From: a virus
Reading direction: 5' to 3' (one strand)
Virus record (IMG/VR): IMGVR_UViG_3300007609_000037
Location: 1 to 46,607 of that record
DNA: 46,607 bases
Shown here: positions 8,812 to 14,949 of the stretch, piece after piece
Position numbering within the stretch: the stretch's first letter is position 1
Layout: every line of letters begins with the position of its first letter
The notes under the pieces: generated by a model
Databases searched by the model: none
What the model was told of the DNA's origin: nothing
The model's input: the letters and a program-made list of their open reading frames with translations, nothing else
Translations under genes and position numbers: made by a program

Positions 8812-8981
8812 TCATCTTCTCCATCAATAACTGCTTGGGATTGTTCTATCCACATCTGCATAGTTTTATTTGTTTTATAATTAGACTCTTTAGCTGCTTC
8901 ACCAAAAGTGTCAATAACCCACTGAGCGCAGTCTTTGCTGCGCCCGTGGTAATTTAGTACAGTATTAATCTCCTGTTCCAT
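8799..8981 (-). CDS. 60-residue soluble protein, unknown
   Basis: A small hydrophilic protein starting MEQEINTVLNYHGRSKDC and ending IDGEDECQQ, with no signal peptide or CxxCH. Its start overlaps the end of fusion 2 (8965-10251) and its end overlaps the cytochrome c start, so it is coupled within the redox operon. Function unknown. Confidence 0.55.
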   Translation of the reverse strand: MEQEINTVLNYHGRSKDCAQWVIDTFGEAAKESNYKTNKTMQMWIEQSQAVIDGEDECQQ

Positions 8982-10251
8982 ATCTCTCCTCTTTCAACTG
9001 CGCAAAGCCTTCCTCGTCTAAATGTGTGATAGCAAGCCAAGCATGAGTCATTTCGTCCCCGGTGCGAGATCCACCCATTACATACATATCTGGGTCAGGG
9101 TTATTTGGATTTTCACTTGTGTTATCATACCATTGCTTGAGAATGATAACTGCCCCTGCCGGAATTAAGGGCGCACTATCTGGAGCATACAGGTGACTGT
9201 GGTGCCACGTAGCACTCCATTTAGAAATCTGACTTACCTGTTCGGTGCGACCTGTTTCTGGATAAAAGATTTCAAGGCTTGCTGCATTCATACGCAAGTG
9301 ACCGTGAGGCTGAAAGCTATCTAGTCGCACAGGATGATCGAATGAATGAAAGCCCTGTGTCATAGCATATCCATTGGGAGGAATAACCAAGTCGTCTTGA
9401 TCCCCGAGGCGATATAAACTCAAATCTTGTTTGTATTTCAGTTGTTCGCTTTCCTCTTCGGTGTATAACCAGAGACCAATCTCTACCACGTTGTCTTTTA
9501 TAACTGAACCTGGTGCCATTGCCCCAAGACCGCCTGGGAACATGTGAATATCCCAACTGATTTGTGCGTTTGCTGGGATTGTACGACAAACTCCTTCTGG
9601 TACAATCTCTCCCCACTTTCCCATAGCGTACTCAGTGAGCATGCCTTCACGCCCTTCTGCTGTAAGAATACTAGAGTTAGCGTGATGCACTACAGACTTC
9701 GCTGCACCTCGTGGCTTTACTTGTACTGCTTTTATACAGCGATCTTCTGTAATACCACTAGGTACTAGGTGCTTGTGCCATAGATCATTGCCATTTGCAG
9801 GAATATCAATTGCTACACTAGGAATGATTGCATTGGGTGCGCCAAAGTCCGCTTCGAAATTCCATGCTTCTGGGTCTTTCATAGTGGGGGCTTGTACTAT
9901 TGTATCAGGATCTCCATAAACTGAGCCTTCATTTACCCAGGCTACTACAGTGTCAATATCTTCTTGTGCTAGTCGCCAATCACCTTGTAAGTCTTGAATA
10001 CCAATGCCGTGATCGTAAGCATAAGGAGGCATTTCTCGTGATGCTACTTTCATAGCAATCAGTGGAGCCCATGGACGGACTTGCTCGTAAGTTTCGAAAC
10101 TCATTGGACCGATGCCGCCTTGACGATGACATACTACACAGTTCTCGTTAATAATGTTCGCTACTTCTTGTGTATATGTCTGGGAAAAGGCTTTAGTGCC
10201 TATAACTAGGCCTACGCCAAAAGCTATTGTGTGTACTATTAATTTTTTCAT
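8965..10251 (-). CDS. Secreted cytochrome c-copper monooxygenase-like fusion 2
   Basis: 428 residues, paralogous in layout to the 7212-8447 product but clearly diverged. A signal peptide (about 1-24, ending KAFSQ) precedes a c-haem site C38-x2-C41-H42 with M74 in EMPPY as probable axial ligand. The copper domain keeps H189-H190 (VVHH), H236 (WDIHMF), H316-x-H318 (PHGH) and M401 (TGDEM). The shared tail motif NPxNPDP appears in both. It is first in the redox operon. A terminator lies just upstream (10261-10291) and I see no promoter between it and the ATG, so it is probably transcribed by read-through. Substrate unknown. Confidence 0.85.
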   Translation of the reverse strand: MKKLIVHTIAFGVGLVIGTKAFSQTYTQEVANIINENCVVCHRQGGIGPMSFETYEQVRPWAPLIAMKVASREMPPYAYDHGIGIQDLQGDWRLAQEDIDTVVAWVNEGSVYGDPDTIVQAPTMKDPEAWNFEADFGAPNAIIPSVAIDIPANGNDLWHKHLVPSGITEDRCIKAVQVKPRGAAKSVVHHANSSILTAEGREGMLTEYAMGKWGEIVPEGVCRTIPANAQISWDIHMFPGGLGAMAPGSVIKDNVVEIGLWLYTEEESEQLKYKQDLSLYRLGDQDDLVIPPNGYAMTQGFHSFDHPVRLDSFQPHGHLRMNAASLEIFYPETGRTEQVSQISKWSATWHHSHLYAPDSAPLIPAGAVIILKQWYDNTSENPNNPDPDMYVMGGSRTGDEMTHAWLAITHLDEEGFAQLKEERYGTGD

Positions 10252-10260
10252 AGATTCTCC

Positions 10261-10291
10261 AAGAAAAAAGGGTCGAGATTTCTCCCGACCC
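10261..10291 (-). terminator. Strong intrinsic terminator before the redox operon
   Basis: In the minus direction, a nine-base-pair stem (GGGTCGGGA with TCTCGACCC, one G-T pair), GAAA tetraloop, then six T. It lies between the 36-residue peptide gene and the ATG of fusion 2 (10251), just after it. Confidence 0.88.
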
Positions 10292-10300
10292 CGTAGGTCT

Positions 10301-10411
10301 TTACATGCTTGTGAAAAGTACGAGTCCGGGAATTGACAAGACCAATGCCAACATTCCGAAGGTCTGAGCGACCGCTACTACCTCATACTTAGTTATTACT
10401 AACTTATTCAA
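10301..10411 (-). CDS. 36-residue membrane peptide, TTG start
   Basis: From TTG 10411, with AGGAG six bases upstream, the peptide reads MNKLVITKYEVVAVAQ followed by a hydrophobic helix (MLALVLSIPGLVLFTSM). It begins ten bases after hsp20 and is followed by the terminator. It is probably a single-span membrane peptide; function unknown. Confidence 0.6.
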   Translation of the reverse strand: MNKLVITKYEVVAVAQTFGMLALVLSIPGLVLFTSM

Positions 10412-10420
10412 TGACTTCTC

Positions 10421-10837
10421 CTAATTTATTGATATGGTAATGGGGCGATCTTCTTCTGGAATTTCTTCCTGAAGATCAATACAAAGCAATCCCCTATTCA
10501 TATACGCTTTTGAAAGTTTAATATGATCGCCTACTCGGAAATTGCGTGTAAAACATTTACCACTCAATCCCTTATAGACATATGTTTCATCCGGATTTTC
10601 TGTTTGCTTTGTAGTGCCTTTTACGCTAAGTACATTTTTATGTAGCGAGATTTCGATATCCTCTTTATGCCAGCCAGGTACTGCGATTTCAATTCTATAA
10701 TTGAAATCTCCTGCCTTTACGACATTATAACGAGGATAACCTCCATCTACTGTACTTGCAAAGAAGTCATCTTGTAAGCGGTCAAACCCAAGAAAAAATT
10801 TCGGCAGGTCTGCCATAGACAATTTATGTGTTGTCAT
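10421..10837 (-). CDS. Small heat shock protein Hsp20 (alpha-crystallin domain)
   Basis: 138 residues, IbpA type. The alpha-crystallin domain spans about 35-125: YRIEIAVPGWHKEDIEISLH, then LSVKG, the L9-like loop, and GLLCIDLQEEIPEEDRP. It has the short N-terminal arm LPKFFLGFDRL and a C-terminal ITISIN (I-x-I type) tail. It prevents aggregation of unfolded proteins; such genes are common in marine myo- and cyanophages, where a role in virion assembly is suspected. AGGAG precedes ATG. Confidence 0.93.
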   Translation of the reverse strand: MTTHKLSMADLPKFFLGFDRLQDDFFASTVDGGYPRYNVVKAGDFNYRIEIAVPGWHKEDIEISLHKNVLSVKGTTKQTENPDETYVYKGLSGKCFTRNFRVGDHIKLSKAYMNRGLLCIDLQEEIPEEDRPITISIN

Positions 10838-10971
10838 ACATATCTCCTTTCCCCCTTTCGGCGGGACTTTGAAGCCCTTTCGGCACTTCGTTTACTTACG
10901 AGAAAAAGCCCTCCTTCGTTAGAAAGAGAGCTTAGTTATAGCCCGTTGGGTAATAAGGTGGGCCAAACCCC

Positions 10972-11070
10972 ATTAAAAAAGACACTCGCTAACTAATCCT
11001 TGCAAAGATTAGTCAGAGGAGGCATCTCGTTCCTAGGTTGAGCCGGCTGATCGAACGAGTGTCTTTATTG
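10972..11070 (-). ncRNA. Structured RNA or compound terminator
   Basis: An 11-bp inverted repeat (AAAGACACTCG with CGAGTGTCTTT) encloses two smaller stems: ACTAATC/GATTAGT, and CGTTC/GAACG around the palindrome AGCCGGCT. In the minus direction the outer stem ends in TTTTTT. This looks like a multi-branched terminator for the 11121-12091 operon or a small structured RNA. I tried to fold it as a tRNA and could not. The remaining 10838-10971 stretch shows no gene. Confidence 0.5.
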
Positions 11071-11120
11071 ATGGAGCCGAGAAGGTTTGAAACCCTGTCC
11101 AAACCTCCTATTGCATACTT

Positions 11121-11330
11121 CTATTTTGACTCTTTCATCTCTTTAACAGCTTGAAGCAGCTTATTGCCCAATGTTTCCCCAGGGTCTTCCATCATATCAC
11201 CTGCGGTTGTGAACTTCATCTCTACATATTTAGAGGCAGCAGCTTCTTCGCACTCTCTTGAACAAAACTGTGCAAATTCAAGTACGAGTTTAAATTCTTT
11301 ATCACAGATAGGGCAGGTTTTAGTTGTCAT
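11121..11330 (-). CDS. Small zinc-ribbon protein
   Basis: 69 residues with CPIC near the N-terminus and CSREC at 23-27, a four-cysteine zinc site, then a helical tail with GETLGNKLLQAVKEM. Possibly nucleic-acid or protein binding; the exact role is unknown. The ATG lies inside the end of the 11320-11505 gene. Confidence 0.65.
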   Translation of the reverse strand: MTTKTCPICDKEFKLVLEFAQFCSRECEEAAASKYVEMKFTTAGDMMEDPGETLGNKLLQAVKEMKESK

Positions 11331-11505
11331 ACAAACTTTGTACTGCTTCTATTTGTTCTGTGAGATCGGTTATATTGGCACAAAACATACGTATGATTTT
11401 ATAGTTTTCGTTTTTATCTCTGCCGCTTACTTCAAGCGTATAGCCGTTTTCTAGAATTTCTATGTTAATTCCTGAATTTACTTCTTTTAGTTTCTTTTTA
11501 ATCAT
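11320..11505 (-). CDS. 61-residue protein, unknown
   Basis: A compact mixed alpha/beta sequence (SGINIEILENGYTLEVSGRD, then an ITDLTEQIEAVQSL helix). No family recognised. It overlaps both neighbours by a few bases in the MazG-zinc-ribbon operon. Confidence 0.6.
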   Translation of the reverse strand: MIKKKLKEVNSGINIEILENGYTLEVSGRDKNENYKIIRMFCANITDLTEQIEAVQSLYDN

Positions 11506-11746
11506 ACAATTGGCTCCAACTTTTTAGTTTTAGTTTCTTGAATTTTGCACGTTCTTCCATAGCTTCCCAGTCAAGATAACCCATATCTACTAACAACTTT
11601 AGCATACAGTAAACATCGCCTGCTTCGTCTACTAGATCGTTTCGGCTCTTTTCGTCCCCGTTGCGACGTAGTATTTTTGAGCAGGCTTGAGTAAGCTCTC
11701 CACACTCTTCCATAGTAATTACGAGTGCTTGTGTTGTTTTATCCAT
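11498..11746 (-). CDS. MazG-like NTP pyrophosphohydrolase (small)
   Basis: 82 residues. The motifs EECGELTQACSKI and DEAGDVYCMLKLLVDMG carry the ExxE and ExxD metal ligands of all-alpha NTP pyrophosphatases. It probably hydrolyses dNTPs or a nucleotide alarmone; the substrate cannot be read from sequence. It is the first of three overlapping genes (11746 to 11121). Confidence 0.82.
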   Translation of the reverse strand: MDKTTQALVITMEECGELTQACSKILRRNGDEKSRNDLVDEAGDVYCMLKLLVDMGYLDWEAMEERAKFKKLKLKSWSQLYD

Positions 11747-11773
11747 CGTAACCTAACTCCTTTGCTCGCTTCT

Positions 11774-12091
11774 TCAATTCAATTTGTTCCAGTCAGTGGC
11801 TTCTGGCATCAACTCAACGGCATCGCCAAACTTTTCTTTCAGTTGATTATACACTCCTGAAGTAGCCACTGTCAGCCTATATCCGTCACGATGGCAACGA
11901 TATCGACTACCGCTCGCTCCTTCGAATACCGCATGCTTGCCACCTATTGTAGCTTTTGTGATGCCACTGTTCATTCGCCAAGAGTCACCGTCAAGATAGC
12001 CGCCACTCCATCCTGCTAGGACTTTATAGAGTGTTTCATCTTCATTAACGATTTTAAGCACAACCCACGAATCGGGAGTATATTCACTCAT
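11774..12091 (-). CDS. Conserved phage protein, unknown function
   Basis: A 105-residue protein with SWVVLKI, LYKVLAGWSGGYLDGDSWRM and SGSRYRCHRDGYRL, a pattern I know from unnamed proteins of T4-like marine phages. It looks like a small beta-rich soluble domain. No enzymatic motif. It is the first gene after the 12118-12146 promoter. Confidence 0.72.
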   Translation of the reverse strand: MSEYTPDSWVVLKIVNEDETLYKVLAGWSGGYLDGDSWRMNSGITKATIGGKHAVFEGASGSRYRCHRDGYRLTVATSGVYNQLKEKFGDAVELMPEATDWNKLN

Positions 12092-12117
12092 GTTTCTTTC
12101 TCCATTTCAATAAGTAT

Positions 12118-12146
12118 ATTATACAGAGATTTTGGAGTTTTGTAAA
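12118..12146 (-). promoter_or_regulatory. Sigma70 promoter for the 12091 operon
   Basis: On the minus strand, TTTACA (12141-12146), 17 bp, TATAAT (12118-12123). Confidence 0.8.
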
Positions 12147-12153
12147 GAATTAT

Positions 12154-12354
12154 TTAGGAATATTCTTTTCTATGTACTGTATGTGAATAAGCATTATTTA
12201 CGAAAGCTTGCTCTCTCTCACTCAGGTTTCCCCAGTCTGCCATGCAATGGTTGCAGTACTCCTTCACGAGTGCTGGTCTCTCCAGATGAAGCTGAGTCAT
12301 CATCATTCTGTGAAGAATGTCCAACCTCATCTCTTTCTCTTTTCTTCCAGTCAT
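12154..12354 (-). CDS. 66-residue protein, unknown; frame uncertain
   Basis: The frame encodes LDILHRMMMTQLHLERPALV, then YCNHCMADWGNLSEREQAFV, a plausible small helical protein. The ATG at 12354 has a poor ribosome site. A second frame (ATG 12406, well coupled to the stop of the 12403-12645 gene) starts MNRYHTVRKLINSKRR and runs to 12218. The two may be one gene joined by a frameshift, or overlapping genes. Confidence 0.45.
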   Translation of the reverse strand: MTGRKEKEMRLDILHRMMMTQLHLERPALVKEYCNHCMADWGNLSEREQAFVNNAYSHTVHRKEYS

Positions 12355-12402
12355 TACAGCGTCTCTTTGAATTAATTAACTTACGTACTGTATGGTATCT
12401 AT

Positions 12403-12645
12403 TCATTTATTTCTTCCAGGAGGTGGAAAGCATACTGCGCTGAATGTATTGAACAATTTATTGAATCTTAACTCATTCATAGCTTTCATGCCAATAAGCA
12501 GATTCATCAACTTATCGCTATATTCAGCATCCAGGTCTCTGAAAACAGGATCATGTCCTAGAGCATCAAGTATAACTTTAATTTCTTCAGTCACCTGCCA
12601 GCATGACAAAATATCTTCTTCTAAATCAAACCGTGTCTTATTCAT
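12403..12645 (-). CDS. 80-residue protein, unknown
   Basis: Helical soluble protein (FDLEEDILSCWQVTEEIKVI, then YSDKLMNLLIGMKAMNELRF). No family recognised. The ATG overlaps the stop of the 12638-12784 gene, and the stop overlaps ATG 12406, so it is a tightly coupled member of the 13017-to-12154 operon. Confidence 0.6.
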   Translation of the reverse strand: MNKTRFDLEEDILSCWQVTEEIKVILDALGHDPVFRDLDAEYSDKLMNLLIGMKAMNELRFNKLFNTFSAVCFPPPGRNK

Positions 12646-12784
12646 AACTTCCCTTGTGCTTACGATATCCTCGCTTCTGAGCTTTTTTCGAGTCCATGTG
12701 CGACCCCGCCCCGCAACGCTGAGCGTGTTTTGCTACAAAGTTTCTAGCAGTCTGGGTCGAAATCGTACCACTCCTGCGCTTCAT
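12638..12784 (-). CDS. 48-residue basic phage peptide
   Basis: It contains ARNFVAKHAQRCGAG, then SKKAQKRGYRKHKGSYE. This RNFVAKH...RGY.KHKG pattern recurs in many phage genomes as an unnamed small basic protein, probably nucleic-acid binding. It overlaps the Cys-rich gene upstream in another frame. Confidence 0.6.
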   Translation of the reverse strand: MKRRSGTISTQTARNFVAKHAQRCGAGSHMDSKKAQKRGYRKHKGSYE

Positions 12785-12875
12785 CGGGTTCATATTCATC
12801 AATCTCATCTAAACAAGTTTCACAGATTAGGTCTTCACCACAATCCATTCCACAAATTTCGCATTCATTCGTCAT
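12744..12875 (-). CDS. 43-residue Cys-rich zinc-finger-like peptide
   Basis: It starts MTNECEICGMDCGEDLICET and has CxxC pairs (C5-C8, C18-C21) plus C12, then an acidic tail. Probably a small zinc-binding protein. The start may be the neighbouring in-frame ATG at 12878. It overlaps the end of the 12865-13017 gene. Confidence 0.55.
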   Translation of the reverse strand: MTNECEICGMDCGEDLICETCLDEIDEYEPDEAQEWYDFDPDC

Positions 12876-13017
12876 CATCGTGTTCCAGTTTAATATACCC
12901 TTCATCTTCTAGATGAGCAAGGCAGTCGTTTACACCTTTACGAAATCCAATCTCATAGCTAGTATACCCAGCTCCGAGGAGGCAGACCCCGTAGATACCG
13001 TACTCTATCCAATTCAT
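12865..13017 (-). CDS. 50-residue membrane-associated peptide
   Basis: It starts MNWIEYGIYGVCLLGAGYTS, a short hydrophobic helix, followed by YEIGFRKGVNDCLAHLEDEG and an acidic end. GGAAG precedes ATG. First gene after the promoter at 13049-13077. Function unknown. Confidence 0.55.
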   Translation of the reverse strand: MNWIEYGIYGVCLLGAGYTSYEIGFRKGVNDCLAHLEDEGYIKLEHDDDE

Positions 13018-13048
13018 AATTCTTCCTTACTTTTTTCAGAATATGTAT

Positions 13049-13077
13049 ATTATAGTCATTTTTGACCAGGATGTCAA
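13049..13077 (-). promoter_or_regulatory. Divergent sigma70 promoter, leftward
   Basis: On the minus strand, TTGACA (13072-13077), 17 bp, TATAAT (13049-13054). It faces away from the rightward promoter at 13118-13146. Confidence 0.87.
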
Positions 13078-13117
13078 GAAAAATTTTTCTTTGCTTTGGA
13101 CTTCGCATATTTTGTCC

Positions 13118-13146
13118 TTGACAACCATCCTCAAATTTATTATAAT
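13118..13146 (+). promoter_or_regulatory. Divergent sigma70 promoter, rightward
   Basis: TTGACA (13118-13123), 17 bp, TATAAT (13141-13146), consensus. Predicted start near 13153, next to the first ATG (13154). Confidence 0.88.
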
Positions 13147-13153
13147 ATACAAA

Positions 13154-13336
13154 ATGAAAAAACAAATGTGGAAATCAAGAGAAGTTGAGGTGTTGCGTAA
13201 GTACTATAACGAAGTACCTATGCACGAACTACTCGAAATGCTTCCAGGTAGAACAGAAAATTCTATCTACAAAAAGGTACAGTACCTTCGCAAGAAGGGT
13301 TTTATTTTAACGAGGAGAAAAGACCATGGGAATTAA
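13154..13336 (+). CDS. SANT/Myb-like HTH protein, possibly leaderless
   Basis: A 60-residue protein: MWKSREVEVLRKYYNEVPMH, then LPGRTENSIYKKVQYLRKKG. This is a SANT/Myb-like DNA-binding domain of the kind that counts positions on DNA. The ATG lies at the predicted transcript start, so the mRNA may be leaderless; ATG 13166 is an alternative. As the first gene of the operon it could be a local regulator. It overlaps the next gene. Confidence 0.7.
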   Translation: MKKQMWKSREVEVLRKYYNEVPMHELLEMLPGRTENSIYKKVQYLRKKGFILTRRKDHGN

Positions 13337-13520
13337 ATTTAAGAAGAGCGAGCCAGTACGACAGAAAGACGGTACATTGCGATACAAGCATCACTACATG
13401 AAGGCTGTTTCTACTGCAACGCTTGCACAATACCTGGAGGCAAACAATGCCAAGCCAAAGGTAAAGCAAAAGGTTCTAAATGAACTTGTAAGGAGAAATA
13501 GTGCGATCAGTAACAGTTAG
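13326..13520 (+). CDS. 64-residue conserved phage protein
   Basis: Basic protein with GTLRYKHHYMKAVSTATLAQ and KVKQKVLNELVRRN, a pattern found in unnamed small phage proteins. An AGGAG site precedes ATG. Function unknown; neighbours suggest a translation or regulation context. Confidence 0.65.
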   Translation: MGIKFKKSEPVRQKDGTLRYKHHYMKAVSTATLAQYLEANNAKPKVKQKVLNELVRRNSAISNS

Positions 13521-13689
13521 AAATGGAAATGTAGACGCAGCGCTTCGTGTATTTAAGCGCAAGGTAAACAACAGTGAAGTACTGATGGAATACCGAGAGC
13601 GACAAACTTACACGAAGCGTTCCAGTCACAAACAACGAAAAAAACAAGCGGCAATTGTTCGCGAGAGAAAAAGGCAGCAAAATGATTGA
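13501..13689 (+). CDS. rpsU: Ribosomal protein bS21, phage-encoded
   Basis: 62 residues from GTG 13501 (AAGGAG upstream). The sequence VRNGNVDAALRVFKRKV, then LMEYRERQTYTKRSSHKQRK and basic KQAAIVRERKRQ, follows bS21: a short strand, ALRxFKR helix, E.rRr.y.kps, and a Lys/Arg tail. bS21 sits on the 30S subunit near the anti-Shine-Dalgarno region. Phage copies are known (for example in pelagiphages) and are thought to alter initiation on infected-cell ribosomes. It lies in the small rightward operon, overlapping both neighbours. Confidence 0.85.
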   Translation: MRSVTVRNGNVDAALRVFKRKVNNSEVLMEYRERQTYTKRSSHKQRKKQAAIVRERKRQQND

Positions 13690-14062
13690 AGTAACGAATT
13701 TTGAGAAGGTAGGCGACTTTATGGAAGCCTGCGACCAGGACGTAAACCTAGAGCCAGATTTTCCACAAACAGAGACGATGATTCTTCGGATTGCTCTGAT
13801 TGAGGAAGAAATGGATGAGCTGATTGAAGCACAGGAGTCTAGGGACTTGGTAGGTGTAGCAGATGCACTTACAGATCTTCTTTATGTTATCTATGGTACT
13901 GGGCACGCTTATGGCATTGACCTTGATAGTTGCTTCGAAGAAGTACATCAAAGCAATATGTCAAAGCTCGTAGATGGCTATGCTCAGAAGAATGAAATGG
14001 GTAAGGTTATGAAAGGGCCTGACTATTTCGAACCTAATTTAGTAGAGGTACTTGGTCTTTGA
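13682..14062 (+). CDS. MazG-like pyrophosphohydrolase (HisE/MazG type)
   Basis: From ATG 13682 (AAGG seven bases upstream) the 126-residue protein has the phage MazG layout: VGDFMEACDQDV at the start, LIEEEMDELIEA and VADALTDLLYVIYGTGHAYG with the ExxE and D ligands, then the typical VHQSNMSKL and YFEPNL. It probably removes pyrophosphate from dNTPs or a signalling nucleotide. This is the second MazG-like gene of the window. Confidence 0.88.
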   Translation: MIEVTNFEKVGDFMEACDQDVNLEPDFPQTETMILRIALIEEEMDELIEAQESRDLVGVADALTDLLYVIYGTGHAYGIDLDSCFEEVHQSNMSKLVDGYAQKNEMGKVMKGPDYFEPNLVEVLGL

Positions 14063-14223
14063 TTAAGTGCCTTATGTGTGGAGTGGGGCATATCGTCAAA
14101 GACGTGTGCATTCACTGCAATTTTAAATATATGTCGAGGGAAGAATGGATCAAGAGATTACAGAGGAAGAAATTAGAGGAATCCTCCTCGAAGTTATCGG
14201 ACTCGTCAACGAAGCAAGACTAG
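14059..14223 (+). CDS. 54-residue zinc-finger peptide, TTG start
   Basis: It starts MIKCLMCGVGHIVKD, then VCIHCNFKYMSREEW: two CxxC pairs form a zinc ribbon, followed by a basic and Ser-rich tail. The TTG overlaps the MazG stop, with GAGG upstream; ATG 14074 is a weaker alternative. Function unknown. Confidence 0.55.
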   Translation: MIKCLMCGVGHIVKDVCIHCNFKYMSREEWIKRLQRKKLEESSSKLSDSSTKQD

Positions 14224-14324
14224 GGAATGAAAGAGAGTATAATATTGACACTGCTCTCTTTAATCTCAAAGTTTTGCAACAGGAAATGGACTTTGCAAGA
14301 ATAGCGAAGAGAGGTTATTCGTAA
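14145..14324 (+). CDS. 59-residue helical protein, unknown
   Basis: It starts MDQEITEEEIRGILLEVIG and continues with acidic helices. GAGGG precedes ATG. It overlaps the zinc-ribbon gene, and its stop overlaps the next ATG (TAATG). Confidence 0.55.
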   Translation: MDQEITEEEIRGILLEVIGLVNEARLGNEREYNIDTALFNLKVLQQEMDFARIAKRGYS

Positions 14325-14557
14325 TGAAACAACCCTATCAAAAGATAGCAAAGCATATGGTTGAGTACCTAGAGTTGCTTGATAAAAACTCCTGGCACTT
14401 TGCCAAAGTTGAAGAAGCTCCCGAAGGCCTGGATGAAGTTCAAGGCTGGGAGTGGGCTTTGAAAGAGATGAAGGAAGCTGCTGAGAATCCAAAGAAGAAG
14501 AAGTCGAAGCTAGGTTTTCAACTTATCGGGAAATACTTTCAGCATCTAAAATATTGA
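14324..14557 (+). CDS. 77-residue protein, unknown
   Basis: Starts MKQPYQKIAKHMVEYLELLD, followed by an acidic helical stretch and a Lys-rich segment (PKKKKSK). No family recognised. Coupled to the gene before it by TAATG. Confidence 0.55.
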   Translation: MKQPYQKIAKHMVEYLELLDKNSWHFAKVEEAPEGLDEVQGWEWALKEMKEAAENPKKKKSKLGFQLIGKYFQHLKY

Positions 14558-14568
14558 GGCTTTTTCGA

Positions 14569-14850
14569 ATGTATAAAATGTTAGCATTTACTCTACTTCT
14601 CACTTCCTGTGCCACAGTAGAGAGAAATGTAAAAGTTTCTTACTCAGATCCATATGCTTACTCAAATCGTAAAACATTCTGCCCTACTTCGAGCTCTCTG
14701 CTTGCGGGTGGAATGTTTGGAGGTACTCTTGCGATTGTTGCGCCTGTAGCAGTGGCTGTAGGTGTGGGAGTTGCTACTGCAATCTCAGTGTGGATAGGTA
14801 ATGATGAAATACACGGCCCTACCAAGTGTCTTGTACCTAGAGAAGAATAA
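14569..14850 (+). CDS. Phage lipoprotein with glycine-rich membrane segment
   Basis: From ATG 14569 (GAGG eight bases upstream) the first 14 residues form a lipoprotein signal with lipobox LTSC (C14). The rest is about 80 residues with a Gly/Ala/Val-rich hydrophobic segment (TLAIVAPVAVAVGVGVATAI). It is predicted to be lipid-anchored in the envelope. Position in an early-type operon, away from lysis genes, suggests a host-envelope effect such as superinfection exclusion, but that is inference. Confidence 0.7.
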   Translation: MYKMLAFTLLLTSCATVERNVKVSYSDPYAYSNRKTFCPTSSSLLAGGMFGGTLAIVAPVAVAVGVGVATAISVWIGNDEIHGPTKCLVPREE

Positions 14851-14915
14851 AAAATATTTTAGTTTCTGTGACCCCGCCCAACCCCGTCGTCTTACTACAT
14901 GAGCAAAAACAGTTC

Positions 14916-14944
14916 TTGTGTTCTGCTAAAAGTCGTGGTATAAT
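14916..14944 (+). promoter_or_regulatory. Sigma70 promoter into a gene-free region
   Basis: TTGTGT (14916-14921), 17 bp, TATAAT (14939-14944). Points into 14951-15270, where no gene follows on this strand. Confidence 0.7.
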
Positions 14945-14949
14945 AAATT

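Noticed and set aside
10972-11110. tRNA or tmRNA in the structured region
   Set aside because: T-loop-like words occur, but no seven-base acceptor stem, D arm and anticodon arm can be combined on either strand.
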